NCBI GenBank assembly: GCA_964649675.1
Contig: CAZYPX010000122.1
Location: 1 to 5,217 of the forward strand
Origin: CAZVCG01 sp964649675
Lineage (GTDB): Bacteria > Pseudomonadota > Alphaproteobacteria > UBA9219
Direction: 5' to 3'
Length of the DNA stretch: 5,217 bases
Shown here: positions 1-4,158 of the stretch, piece after piece
Layout of the letters: each line of letters begins with the position of its first letter
Numbering within the stretch: position 1 is the stretch's first letter
Made by a program: the position numbers and the translations under genes
Notes under the pieces: model-generated
The model's database searches: none
Seen by the model: the letters and a program-made list of their open reading frames with translations, nothing else
Told to the model about the DNA's origin: nothing

Positions 1-90
1 GGCCGCGCATTGGGCGCGGCTCCAATCGAGGAGGGCGCGGGCGGCGCGAAGCTGGGCGGATGTGATCGTGCGGGGAAACGGTTTGTTCAT
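1..90 (-). CDS. XRE-family HTH regulator, N-terminal fragment (runs off window)
   Basis: Reading leftwards from an ATG at 90-88, 30 codons stay open to the window edge. The protein begins MNKPFPRTITSAQLRAARAL and continues LDWSRAQCAA. The pattern (S/G)xQ(L/I)RAAR..LDW is the first helix of many alphaproteobacterial XRE (Cro/CI-type) DNA-binding proteins, and the regulator at 837 starts with the same pattern (GKQIRAARVFLDW). The start lies 9 nt after the stop of the 81-aa gene, so it is probably the third gene of a leftward operon. No strong ribosome-binding site is seen, which suggests translational coupling. Only the start of the HTH is visible; the rest of the protein, including any effector domain, is outside the window. 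Confidence 0.8.
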   Translation of the reverse strand, partial: MNKPFPRTITSAQLRAARALLDWSRAQCAA

Positions 91-99
91 GGCCGGCGC

Positions 100-345
100 T
101 CAGTTGAGGACCTCGTCGGGGCGGAAGTCGACCAGAAACCGGATCGCCGCGTCATAGTCCTCCGAGGCCATAGCCTTCACGTCCGTGACGCCGAAGGCGG
201 TCGTGAGGACCGCGAGCACCGTCGCTTCGTCGATCTTGTGCGTGTAGGCGACATAGGCCGTCACGGCGGTGATGGAGGCAAGCTCGTTGGGGTTCAGGGG
301 GGCGGGAACAGCCCCGCTGGCTTGGCTGTGGACGGCTGGCTGCAT
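100..345 (-). CDS. Hypothetical 81-aa protein, middle gene of leftward operon
   Basis: An 81-aa protein that I do not recognise as a named family. The first 18 residues are Pro/Ala/Ser-rich and probably flexible. Residues about 19-75 look like a compact alpha-helical domain (LNPNELASITAVTAYVAYTH, then an Ala/Val/Leu-rich stretch), ending in the acidic tail DFRPDEVLN. No signal peptide or membrane segment is convincing. The start at 345 is supported by an AGGGG ribosome-binding site 9 nt upstream, just past the TAG of the preceding 65-aa gene (11-nt gap). The gene is followed at 9 nt by an XRE regulator, so the three genes are likely co-transcribed. The function is unknown; proteins of this type occur in accessory regions of alphaproteobacteria (inference). 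Confidence 0.7.
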   Translation of the reverse strand: MQPAVHSQASGAVPAPLNPNELASITAVTAYVAYTHKIDEATVLAVLTTAFGVTDVKAMASEDYDAAIRFLVDFRPDEVLN

Positions 346-356
346 GGTTCGTGCCC

Positions 357-554
357 CTAAGAGGTCATGGCGTGCGGGAGAGCGTTGGCGCGGGCCATGA
401 CGTCCTGCAGGCTCAATGCGTGGGCCAGGCGCGTATGGGGGTCGCTGTTGCCGTGCTGCGGCTGGAGGCGGGCGGCGCGCTCGATCTCGGCCAAAAGGGT
501 CCAGGCGGCTATTTCGCCGAAGCGCTCGATCAGCGCGTTAAAATTCACCGGCAT
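357..554 (-). CDS. Hypothetical 65-aa protein, first gene of leftward operon
   Basis: A 65-aa protein starting MPVNFNALIERFGEIAAWTL. The frame is open further upstream to 635, but the ATG at 554 is preceded by GGGAG at an 8-nt spacing, and the upstream extension has a different, AT-rich, hydrophobic composition, so the short form is preferred. The visible content is an N-terminal amphipathic helix, then a charged stretch with EIERAARLQPQ, and a likely second helix (LAHALSLQDVMARANAL). No known domain is recognised. It precedes the 81-aa gene by 11 nt and is transcribed away from the XRE gene at 837. Confidence 0.65.
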   Translation of the reverse strand: MPVNFNALIERFGEIAAWTLLAEIERAARLQPQHGNSDPHTRLAHALSLQDVMARANALPHAMTS

Positions 555-560
555 GAATAA

Positions 561-576
561 ATCTCCCAAATAAATG
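561..576. repeat. Near-duplicate of 748-762 (ATCTCCCAAATAAATG)
   Basis: This 16-mer recurs at 748-762 with one A missing (ATCTCCCAATAAATG). Copy 1 contains, on the minus strand, the GGGAG ribosome-binding site of the 65-aa gene. Copy 2 lies in the middle of the divergent intergenic region beside the palindrome CCAATAATTGG (732-742). It could be a local duplication or a second regulator-binding motif. Confidence 0.5.
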
Positions 577-594
577 CAGTTCAATATAGTCCCC

Positions 595-622
595 ATTATG
601 CTCACCACTTTCTTGAAAGCAA
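595..622 (-). promoter_or_regulatory. Candidate promoter for the leftward operon
   Basis: On the minus strand, TTGCTT (622-617) and CATAAT (600-595) are separated by 16 nt. The predicted transcript would begin near 588 and give a leader of about 34 nt ahead of the start at 554. The -35 is weak. An alternative -10, TATAAA at 650-645, abuts the 14-bp repeat at 651-664, so more than one promoter is possible. Confidence 0.35.
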
Positions 623-650
623 TAGAAAAATACACATAAAGTTATTTATA

Positions 651-673
651 ACCTAACTTTAAGATATGTTAGG
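651..673. repeat. Operator-like repeat, copy 1 (ACCTAACTTTAAGA) with inverted half
   Basis: ACCTAACTTTAAGA at 651-664 is a perfect copy of 814-827. Here its CCTAAC (652-657) is also mirrored by GTTAGG (668-673), giving a 6-bp inverted repeat with a 10-nt spacer. This geometry suits a dimeric HTH repressor. The site lies next to a TATAAA box that reads leftward. Confidence 0.6.
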
Positions 674-747
674 GGCGCAACGATTTTGACGCCTTTTAAC
701 CAATCCTAAACCAAACACCACATGAGACCTGCCAATAATTGGTATTT

Positions 748-762
748 ATCTCCCAATAAATG
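748..762. repeat. Near-duplicate of 561-576 (ATCTCCCAATAAATG)
   Basis: Second copy of the motif at 561-576, 31 nt upstream of the -35 box of the rightward promoter at 779. It is preceded by CCAATAATTGG (732-742), an 11-bp palindrome with a single central base. The intergenic region 636-836 holds no convincing gene; it is AT-rich and appears to be regulatory. Confidence 0.5.
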
Positions 763-778
763 GTAACGATGATAGTAT

Positions 779-806
779 TTGACGCTTAGAAAGCGCATGC
801 TATAAG
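779..806 (+). promoter_or_regulatory. Promoter of the XRE / cyclodipeptide-synthase-like operon
   Basis: TTGACG (779-784) and TATAAG (801-806), with 16 nt between, each match the sigma-70 consensus at 5 of 6 positions. Transcription would start near 813, exactly where the second ACCTAACTTTAAGA copy begins, so a protein bound there would block initiation or early elongation. Confidence 0.65.
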
Positions 807-813
807 TGTTTAG

Positions 814-827
814 ACCTAACTTTAAGA
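814..827. repeat. Operator-like repeat, copy 2 (ACCTAACTTTAAGA)
   Basis: Perfect 14-bp direct repeat of 651-664. It lies just after the predicted transcription start and overlaps the likely ribosome-binding site AAGAG (824-828) of the gene at 837. Its placement suggests autoregulation by the XRE protein encoded immediately downstream, or cross-regulation by the partial XRE protein at the left edge (inference). Confidence 0.6.
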
Positions 828-836
828 GTAATAAAA

Positions 837-1475
837 ATGCCGACAGGGAAACAGATCAGGGCGGCCAGGGTATTCCTGGACTGGGACGCTGCGGATTTGG
901 CGGCCAGGGTCGGTTTAAGGCGCGAGACCATCTTGTCGATTGAGAAAAGCCTTTCGCATCCTCGCCAAGCCACAATGGACAAGATCGTCCAGGTTTTTAA
1001 GGACTTCGGTGTGGAATTCAAGGACGAGCGCGGCGTTGAGTTAGTAGATGACAGGGTTCGCGAAATTGATGGTACGGATTGCTATGCAAAGTTGCTGGAT
1101 GAACTTTATTACCGTTTAGAAAAAGGCGATGAATTCTTGATTGCTTGGGCGGATGAAGCGCTGTCTCCTCCGGCTGTGCATGATGCTTATCGGCGTATCG
1201 TCAAAAAAGGAATCCGGTATAAAAAACTGATCAAGCACGGCAGCACATGCATATATGGCCCTCTTTCTTGGTATAGATATATACCGCCTCATTACTACCA
1301 AAATGCCCCTGCTGTTTTCTTTAAAGATAAAAGCGCTTACTTAACCGAAGATTTTAAAAAGATAATCGTCATAAGAGATAAGGCATTAGCAAAAGCCAAT
1401 AAAAATTTCTTCAATATTATTTGGTCTTCTGCAACTACTCCCAAGGAAACGAAGATACATGAAACATACAAATAA
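837..1475 (+). CDS. XRE-family regulator with C-terminal TrmB/PLD-like domain
   Basis: A 212-aa protein in two parts. Residues about 5-60 form an XRE-type helix-turn-helix: QIRAARVFLDWDAADLAARV, then GLRRETILSIEK, as in Cro/CI-type regulators that bind DNA as dimers. Residues about 83-200 (LLDELYYRLEKGDEFLIAW onward, with an internal KKGIRYKKLIKHG and the end FFNIIWSSA) resemble the effector domain of TrmB-type or PLD-fold regulators, in which a final F..(I/L)W helix is common; this second assignment is tentative. The start at 837 follows AAGAG at 8 nt and a good promoter. The 3' half is more AT-rich and Lys/Ile-rich than the first 60 codons, hinting at a mosaic origin. The last 17 nt overlap the next gene, so the two are probably translationally coupled and functionally linked. 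Confidence 0.85.
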   Translation: MPTGKQIRAARVFLDWDAADLAARVGLRRETILSIEKSLSHPRQATMDKIVQVFKDFGVEFKDERGVELVDDRVREIDGTDCYAKLLDELYYRLEKGDEFLIAWADEALSPPAVHDAYRRIVKKGIRYKKLIKHGSTCIYGPLSWYRYIPPHYYQNAPAVFFKDKSAYLTEDFKKIIVIRDKALAKANKNFFNIIWSSATTPKETKIHETYK

Positions 1476-2193
1476 TCATGTTGTCGCGAAGGGCGACTAT
1501 AAAATCATCCTGCGTCACGCGAACGGCTGGCGCTCCTTCGACGCCGCGCGACTCCACATAAGCGTGCCCCCAAAGCCTGCGTTCGATCCGCGAGCCCGCA
1601 GCATCCTGGATTGGAGCATAAGCGCTTTTGATCAGGTCACGCTTTGCCTGCACGACACGATTCAACATTACAATCTGAGGGCTCAAGGGTTGGATGAAGC
1701 AGCGGCGCGCGAGAAAGCGCTGGAAAACGGGGATTTGTGGCTCAAGAGCAATATTTTTCCTTCGGATGTTTTCGTTGATGTGGTGCGGTGGGACGATCTG
1801 CTCGCGCACCCGAAATACAACGAGGTCCATGAGCGCGTTTGTGAGTTCTATCGAAGCAATGAGGAATTCGCGACGGCTATCGATTGGGATCTTGAGAATT
1901 TCGCGGCGCGTTGCCGCAAAAGGGGGGAAGCGTTTGGCGAGGAACGAAAAGCCTTGTCCCGCGCTTTCCTGCTCGAGGAGGTGGCGGGCTACATACCGCT
2001 CTATCAGGAAACGAGCGCGGCGGACATTCTTCCAGGCATGCGCATGAAGGCCATGCAGTTGTTACTGGATGGTCTCGGAGGCTTCAACCTTCGGCGCAAT
2101 CTCATGATCACCGCGAAAACTTTCGATCTGCAGCGACAAGAGGGGTCTATGGCTTTACATGCAGACTCTCACGGGTCCGTTCACGCCGCCTAA
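1459..2193 (+). CDS. Cyclodipeptide-synthase-like protein (CDPS family, divergent)
   Basis: A 244-aa protein that aligns by eye, from memory of the AlbC sequence (239 aa), with tRNA-dependent cyclodipeptide synthases. These are Rossmann-fold enzymes related to class I aminoacyl-tRNA synthetases that join two aminoacyl-tRNAs into a diketopiperazine. Matches: LHISV with S35 at the nucleophilic Ser37 position; W52, F57 and D66-T67 at constant offset from AlbC W54, F59 and D68-T69; G77..EAA; then L..(H)P.Y..V.ER....F....EFATA at 114-140; and FLLEE at 170-174, with E174 at the Glu182 position and F170 replacing Tyr178. The Tyr202-His/Pro motif is not found in the expected place (M194/R195). Chemistry may therefore differ or be lost. 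The start at 1459 overlaps the regulator gene, with AAGGA 11 nt upstream. No cyclodipeptide oxidase, P450 or methyltransferase follows in the window. Family membership is fairly sure; activity is not. Confidence 0.72.
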   Translation: MKHTNNHVVAKGDYKIILRHANGWRSFDAARLHISVPPKPAFDPRARSILDWSISAFDQVTLCLHDTIQHYNLRAQGLDEAAAREKALENGDLWLKSNIFPSDVFVDVVRWDDLLAHPKYNEVHERVCEFYRSNEEFATAIDWDLENFAARCRKRGEAFGEERKALSRAFLLEEVAGYIPLYQETSAADILPGMRMKAMQLLLDGLGGFNLRRNLMITAKTFDLQRQEGSMALHADSHGSVHAA

Positions 2194-2245
2194 ATTCATT
2201 TTCCCATGATCTCTCATGCGAGCTTGCGGACGCATTCTTGAAGAA

Positions 2246-2269
2246 GGGCCGTCCCGCAAGAGACGGCCC
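2246..2269 (-). terminator. Hairpin between convergent genes, probable terminator
   Basis: GGGCCGTC (2246-2253) and GACGGCCC (2262-2269) form a perfect 8-bp stem with an 8-nt loop. On the minus strand it begins 9 nt after the TGA of the 128-aa gene and is followed by TTCTTC, a weak U-rich tail. It lies 52 nt beyond the stop of the cyclodipeptide-synthase-like gene, where it may also act in the other direction, though no U-tract is present on that side. Confidence 0.6.
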
Positions 2270-2278
2270 GAACGCCGG

Positions 2279-2665
2279 TCAACTGCCAAGAGGCTTTGCC
2301 CTGGCGAGCGCGGCTTCACAGAGGGCAGCGATTTCGACGCTGTCGCTGTTCAGGCATGGCGCCTTGAAGTAGGGCGCGGCGTGAAGCGCTGCGGTGGCGG
2401 TCTGCAGGGCATGAAAGAGCTGCCGTGCAGCCAGGCGCAAGCGGACATCTTCGTCCTGCCAAACGGCAAGCTCGTCGCCTTCCGGACCGGAAATCTCGAT
2501 CTCGTCGAGCGGCATGAACATATCGTAACTCTCGAACGCGAGGGTATCGGGTGATTCCTTCCAATAGTCGCGGGCAAGCTGCAGCGCCTGTTGGGGCGTG
2601 TCCGCTTCGAACTCAGCCAAGGCATATTCGGCTTGCGTCCGGTAACGTGCGAGATAGGTGGTCAT
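2279..2665 (-). CDS. Conserved hypothetical 128-aa protein of mobile elements
   Basis: A 128-aa soluble acidic protein. It begins MTTYLARYRTQAEYALAEFE, followed by ADTPQQALQLAR, then the strand-rich MPLDEIEISGPEGDELAVWQ and DEDVRLRLAARQL, and ends in an Ala-rich helical region. The pattern of an N-terminal strand plus 'tPqqAL.lAr' and 'm.ldEIEI....g.elAvWq' is familiar from uncharacterised proteins of alphaproteobacterial plasmids and islands; no biochemical role is known to me. The start at 2665 has a strong AAGGAG ribosome-binding site 9 nt upstream. The gene is transcribed leftwards and converges on the cyclodipeptide-synthase-like gene, with a hairpin between. Upstream lies a long inverted repeat. 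Confidence 0.85.
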   Translation of the reverse strand: MTTYLARYRTQAEYALAEFEADTPQQALQLARDYWKESPDTLAFESYDMFMPLDEIEISGPEGDELAVWQDEDVRLRLAARQLFHALQTATAALHAAPYFKAPCLNSDSVEIAALCEAALARAKPLGS

Positions 2666-2690
2666 GTCGTGTGCTCCTTCATGTGCTGCG

Positions 2691-2846
2691 TTACCCCCAA
2701 AGGCGGGGGCGAAGGCGCACAGAAGGCCGTGGCTTCAGGGGACGTTTTCAACGCCCCAACACGGGAGCGCAGCGAACGGAGCGGGCAGGGGCTTGAAAAC
2801 GGCCCCGCCACGGCCACACTGCGCCACAGCCCGCCGAAGGGGGAAA
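2691..2846. repeat. Long imperfect inverted repeat
   Basis: The left arm (2691-2757) and right arm (2788-2846) are imperfect reverse complements around a 30-nt centre. The best segments are GGCCGTGGC (2725-2733) with GCCACGGCC (2807-2815), and CGTTTTCAA (2743-2751) with TTGAAAACG (2793-2801), next to GCCCC/GGGGC. Weaker pairing continues outward through GGCGC (2714-2718)/GCGCC and CCCCC/GGGGG. The centre holds two direct GGAGCG copies. It sits upstream of the 128-aa gene on one side and an orphan start codon on the other, so it could be a shared leader or regulatory structure, or a recombination-related site. No protein is supported across it. Confidence 0.65.
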
Positions 2847-2852
2847 GCAGGG

Positions 2853-2898
2853 AAGGGGAGTCATGACCGGCAAGAACGCCGCTCAAGGGAGTGGAGAG
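2853..2898 (+). other. Orphan start region, possible 5' remnant of a lost gene
   Basis: An ATG at 2863 is preceded by the purine-rich GGAAGGGGAG (2851-2860), a good ribosome-binding site, and opens MTGKNAAQGSGEL. From about 2899 the frame runs antisense through parE to a stop at 3064-3066, which is not believable coding. A likely reading is that a rightward gene was interrupted when the parDE segment was inserted, leaving about 12 codons. It could also be chance. Confidence 0.3.
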
Positions 2899-3198
2899 CT
2901 AGTCATCCGGTTGAAGGAGGTGGTCAATATCCCGTGCGCCATGGAGCACGCGGACGATTTCTATGCCGTTGGAGATGGGACGATAGAAGATGACGTAGCG
3001 GCCAACCGGAAAGCTCCGGAGGCCTTCGGCGAGCTCATCGCGGGCACGGCCCATGCCTGGGTTTGAGGCAAGCGCGTGAAGCTTTTGATCGATCATATCG
3101 ACAAAGGCGTCGGCGCGGGCTTCGTTGTCGTCGGCGATATAATCCCAGATTTCGACGAGGTCGCTTTTGGCGCGAGGAAGCTTGATGACAACGGGCAT
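2899..3198 (-). CDS. parE: ParE-family toxin (RelE/ParE superfamily)
   Basis: A 99-aa protein of normal ParE length. It begins MPVVIKLPRAKSDLVEIWDY with IADDNEARAD, the typical helical hairpin, and has a middle P.MGR.RDEL.EGLRSFPVGRY followed by VIFYRP, and a C-terminal strand GIEIVRVLHGARDID. This last block is the hallmark of ParE toxins. Characterised members poison DNA gyrase and cause cell-division arrest; whether this one does is inference. Its ATG follows the parD stop directly (TGA then ATG, no gap), so the antitoxin is made first and translation is coupled. Confidence 0.95.
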   Translation of the reverse strand: MPVVIKLPRAKSDLVEIWDYIADDNEARADAFVDMIDQKLHALASNPGMGRARDELAEGLRSFPVGRYVIFYRPISNGIEIVRVLHGARDIDHLLQPDD

Positions 3199-3474
3199 TC
3201 AGGCCTCGGCTTTCGACGACAGGCGGGCCGCGCGACGCTTGCGCCCTTCTTTTTTGATCTCGTCGGAATTCCACGGCGTCGGATCGCCGCTGGCAAGGCC
3301 TTCGCGGATGTCCTGTCGCAACTGCTCGAGTTTGATCGCCCTCAAGCGGTCTTGTTCGTCCATAAGGCGGAGCGCCTCGCGGACAACTTCGCTCGCCGAG
3401 TTGTAAAGGCCGGACGCCACCTTCCTCTTGATCATGTCTTCAAGCTGGGGGGTTAGATTGACGTTCATCGGCAT
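3199..3474 (-). CDS. parD: ParD-family antitoxin (ribbon-helix-helix)
   Basis: A 91-aa antitoxin. The N-terminal MPMNVNLTPQLEDMIKRKVA, then SGLYNSASEVVREALRLMDE, is the ParD ribbon-helix-helix DNA-binding domain (residues about 1-45). The charged C-terminal part, with EQLRQDIREGLASGDPTPW, is the usual ParE-wrapping tail. The frame is open to 3531, but that upstream ATG lies inside the promoter and operator. The ATG at 3474 (or 3468, two codons later) follows AGGAGG and is preferred. ParD neutralises ParE and, as in known systems, probably represses the operon by binding the inverted repeat upstream. Confidence 0.93.
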   Translation of the reverse strand: MPMNVNLTPQLEDMIKRKVASGLYNSASEVVREALRLMDEQDRLRAIKLEQLRQDIREGLASGDPTPWNSDEIKKEGRKRRAARLSSKAEA

Positions 3475-3502
3475 GGGGCCTCCTTTCTGTGAGGGTTCTT
3501 TG

Positions 3503-3531
3503 AGCATAAGAGTATTGTCAAAGATTGTCAA
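3503..3531 (-). promoter_or_regulatory. parDE promoter
   Basis: On the minus strand a perfect TTGACA (3531-3526) is followed after 17 nt by TATGCT (3508-3503). Transcription would start near 3496, leaving a leader of about 22 nt with AGGAGG before parD. This position rules out the longer parD start at 3531. Confidence 0.75.
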
Positions 3532-3546
3532 TTTTTGACAATCTTT
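3514..3546. promoter_or_regulatory. parDE operator: three ATTGTCAA half-sites
   Basis: AAAGATTGTCAA (3520-3531) and TTGACAATCTTT (3535-3546) form a perfect 12-bp inverted repeat with a 3-nt spacer. A third half-site, ATTGTCAA at 3514-3521, lies 10 bp (one helical turn) from the one at 3524-3531. The -35 box is embedded in the array, as expected for autorepression by a ribbon-helix-helix antitoxin binding cooperatively. Confidence 0.8.
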
Positions 3547-3585
3547 CCTTGCAACGGACCAGCGCTGTTTTTGGGGAAGGGCGGC

Positions 3586-3915
3586 TCACCCAGGTTTGAA
3601 CATGTGGAGCTGCCGCAAGGGCCGCTTCGGCCTCGGCTCATGCTCGGCTTTCTTCTTTCCATTGCCCGGGCGCTCCGCCTTCTTGGGCGGGATGATCTCA
3701 TGAATTCCGGCGCAAGCGAAGCCAAGCTCGTACTCATAGGGCCTCACGCTTAGCAGCTCTCCCCGATAGGCGTTTACGACCACGACGAAGCGCGTTTTGC
3801 AGATGCTGACCCAAGCGTCGGGCTTGCTGCCCCAGCCTTCGTTTTTCCGCTCGTCGGCGTGTTTTTGAAAGACGGCTTGCGCTTCGGCAAGCGATGAAAG
3901 AACCTCATTGGACAT
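3586..3915 (-). CDS. Hypothetical 109-aa protein with basic C-terminal tail
   Basis: A 109-aa protein not assigned to a family. Residues 1-30 are a helical start (MSNEVLSSLAEAQAVFQKHA, DERKNEGWG). Residues 33-72 look like a small beta-rich domain (DAWVSICKTRFVVVVNAYRG, ELLSVRPYEYELGF). The last 35 residues, after IIPPKKAERPG, are Lys/Arg/Pro-rich and probably disordered or nucleic-acid-binding, ending LRQLHMFKPG. The ATG at 3915 has no clear ribosome-binding site but lies just downstream of a possible promoter. It sits between two toxin-antitoxin operons and is likely element cargo. The coding call rests on the sensible amino-acid make-up and the lack of competing frames. Confidence 0.7.
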   Translation of the reverse strand: MSNEVLSSLAEAQAVFQKHADERKNEGWGSKPDAWVSICKTRFVVVVNAYRGELLSVRPYEYELGFACAGIHEIIPPKKAERPGNGKKKAEHEPRPKRPLRQLHMFKPG

Positions 3916-3921
3916 GGGGTT

Positions 3922-3952
3922 TATGTATTTGAGCCAGCGCGCTATTTGTCAA
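3922..3952 (-). promoter_or_regulatory. Possible promoter of the 109-aa gene (near-leaderless)
   Basis: On the minus strand TTGACA (3952-3947) and TACATA (3927-3922) are separated by 19 nt, longer than ideal. A start about 7 nt downstream would fall on or next to the ATG at 3915, so the transcript may be leaderless. That would fit the missing ribosome-binding site. Confidence 0.35.
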
Positions 3953-4124
3953 TCAGTCTGGTAAGGCCGTACAAACGCGTGCGCCGGAAAGTTGGCTATG
4001 ACGGCGTCTTCCTGACCTTTGAGCGCCCCTAAGGGACACGTTGCTTCTGGAGAATCCGCGAAGGAAGGGGCCGCGCAAGGCGGTGAAGGGCTTTTTGAGA
4101 GGAAAAGAGCCTGAAAGTGGACGG
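3953..4124. other. Intergenic stretch, no gene supported
   Basis: This stretch between the divergent 109-aa gene and higBA holds no convincing gene or strong repeat. A short open frame ending at TAA near 4029-4031 (…VGYDGVFLTFERP) could be the tail of a deleted rightward gene, but it has no recognisable family match and is not called. Confidence 0.5.
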
Positions 4125-4153
4125 TTGACGTATAACGTATAGCCTGTTAGGGT
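4125..4153 (+). promoter_or_regulatory. higBA promoter with tandem ACGTATA operator-like repeat
   Basis: TTGACG (4125-4130) with an extended -10 (TG at 4145-4146, TAGGGT at 4148-4153) at 17-nt spacing would start transcription close to the higB ATG at 4159. Inside the spacer, ACGTATA occurs twice in tandem (4128-4134, 4135-4141), a likely HigA-binding site. The exact -10 is uncertain, since TATAAC and TATAGC are also present. Confidence 0.5.
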
Positions 4154-4158
4154 GCGGC

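Noticed and set aside
10..360. Rightward open frame of 116 codons
   Set aside because: It is antisense to the 81-aa and XRE genes, which have ribosome-binding sites and sensible composition; its Gly/Arg/Asp-rich product is typical of a shadow frame.
555..836. CRISPR-like reading of the repeats in the divergent intergenic region
   Set aside because: Only two copies of each motif, unequal spacing and no cas genes; regulatory sites explain them better.
1435..1830. Leftward frame of 131 codons
   Set aside because: Antisense to the cyclodipeptide-synthase-like gene; no recognisable domain.
1694..2372. Two rightward frames (1694-2047 and 1911-2372) inside or beyond the cyclodipeptide-synthase-like gene
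   Set aside because: Arg/Ser/Ala-rich products in the wrong frame of a gene with clear family similarity; no ribosome-binding sites.
2216..2554. Rightward frame of 112 codons
   Set aside because: Antisense to the 128-aa gene, which has a strong ribosome-binding site and a conserved-looking sequence.
2591..2993. Several overlapping frames on both strands across the inverted repeat (including the leftward 2662-2886)
   Set aside because: Low-complexity Arg/Gly/Pro/Ser-rich products that arise from the GC-rich inverted repeat; no supported start.
3076..3456. Rightward frame of 126 codons
   Set aside because: Antisense to parDE, which is certain.
3475..3531. N-terminal extension of parD to an ATG at 3531
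   Set aside because: The ATG lies within the -35 box and operator, while AGGAGG stands directly before the start at 3474.
3962..4031. Short frame ending FLTFERP before TAA, possible gene tail
   Set aside because: No start, no family recognised and too short to separate from chance; noted only in the intergenic entry.
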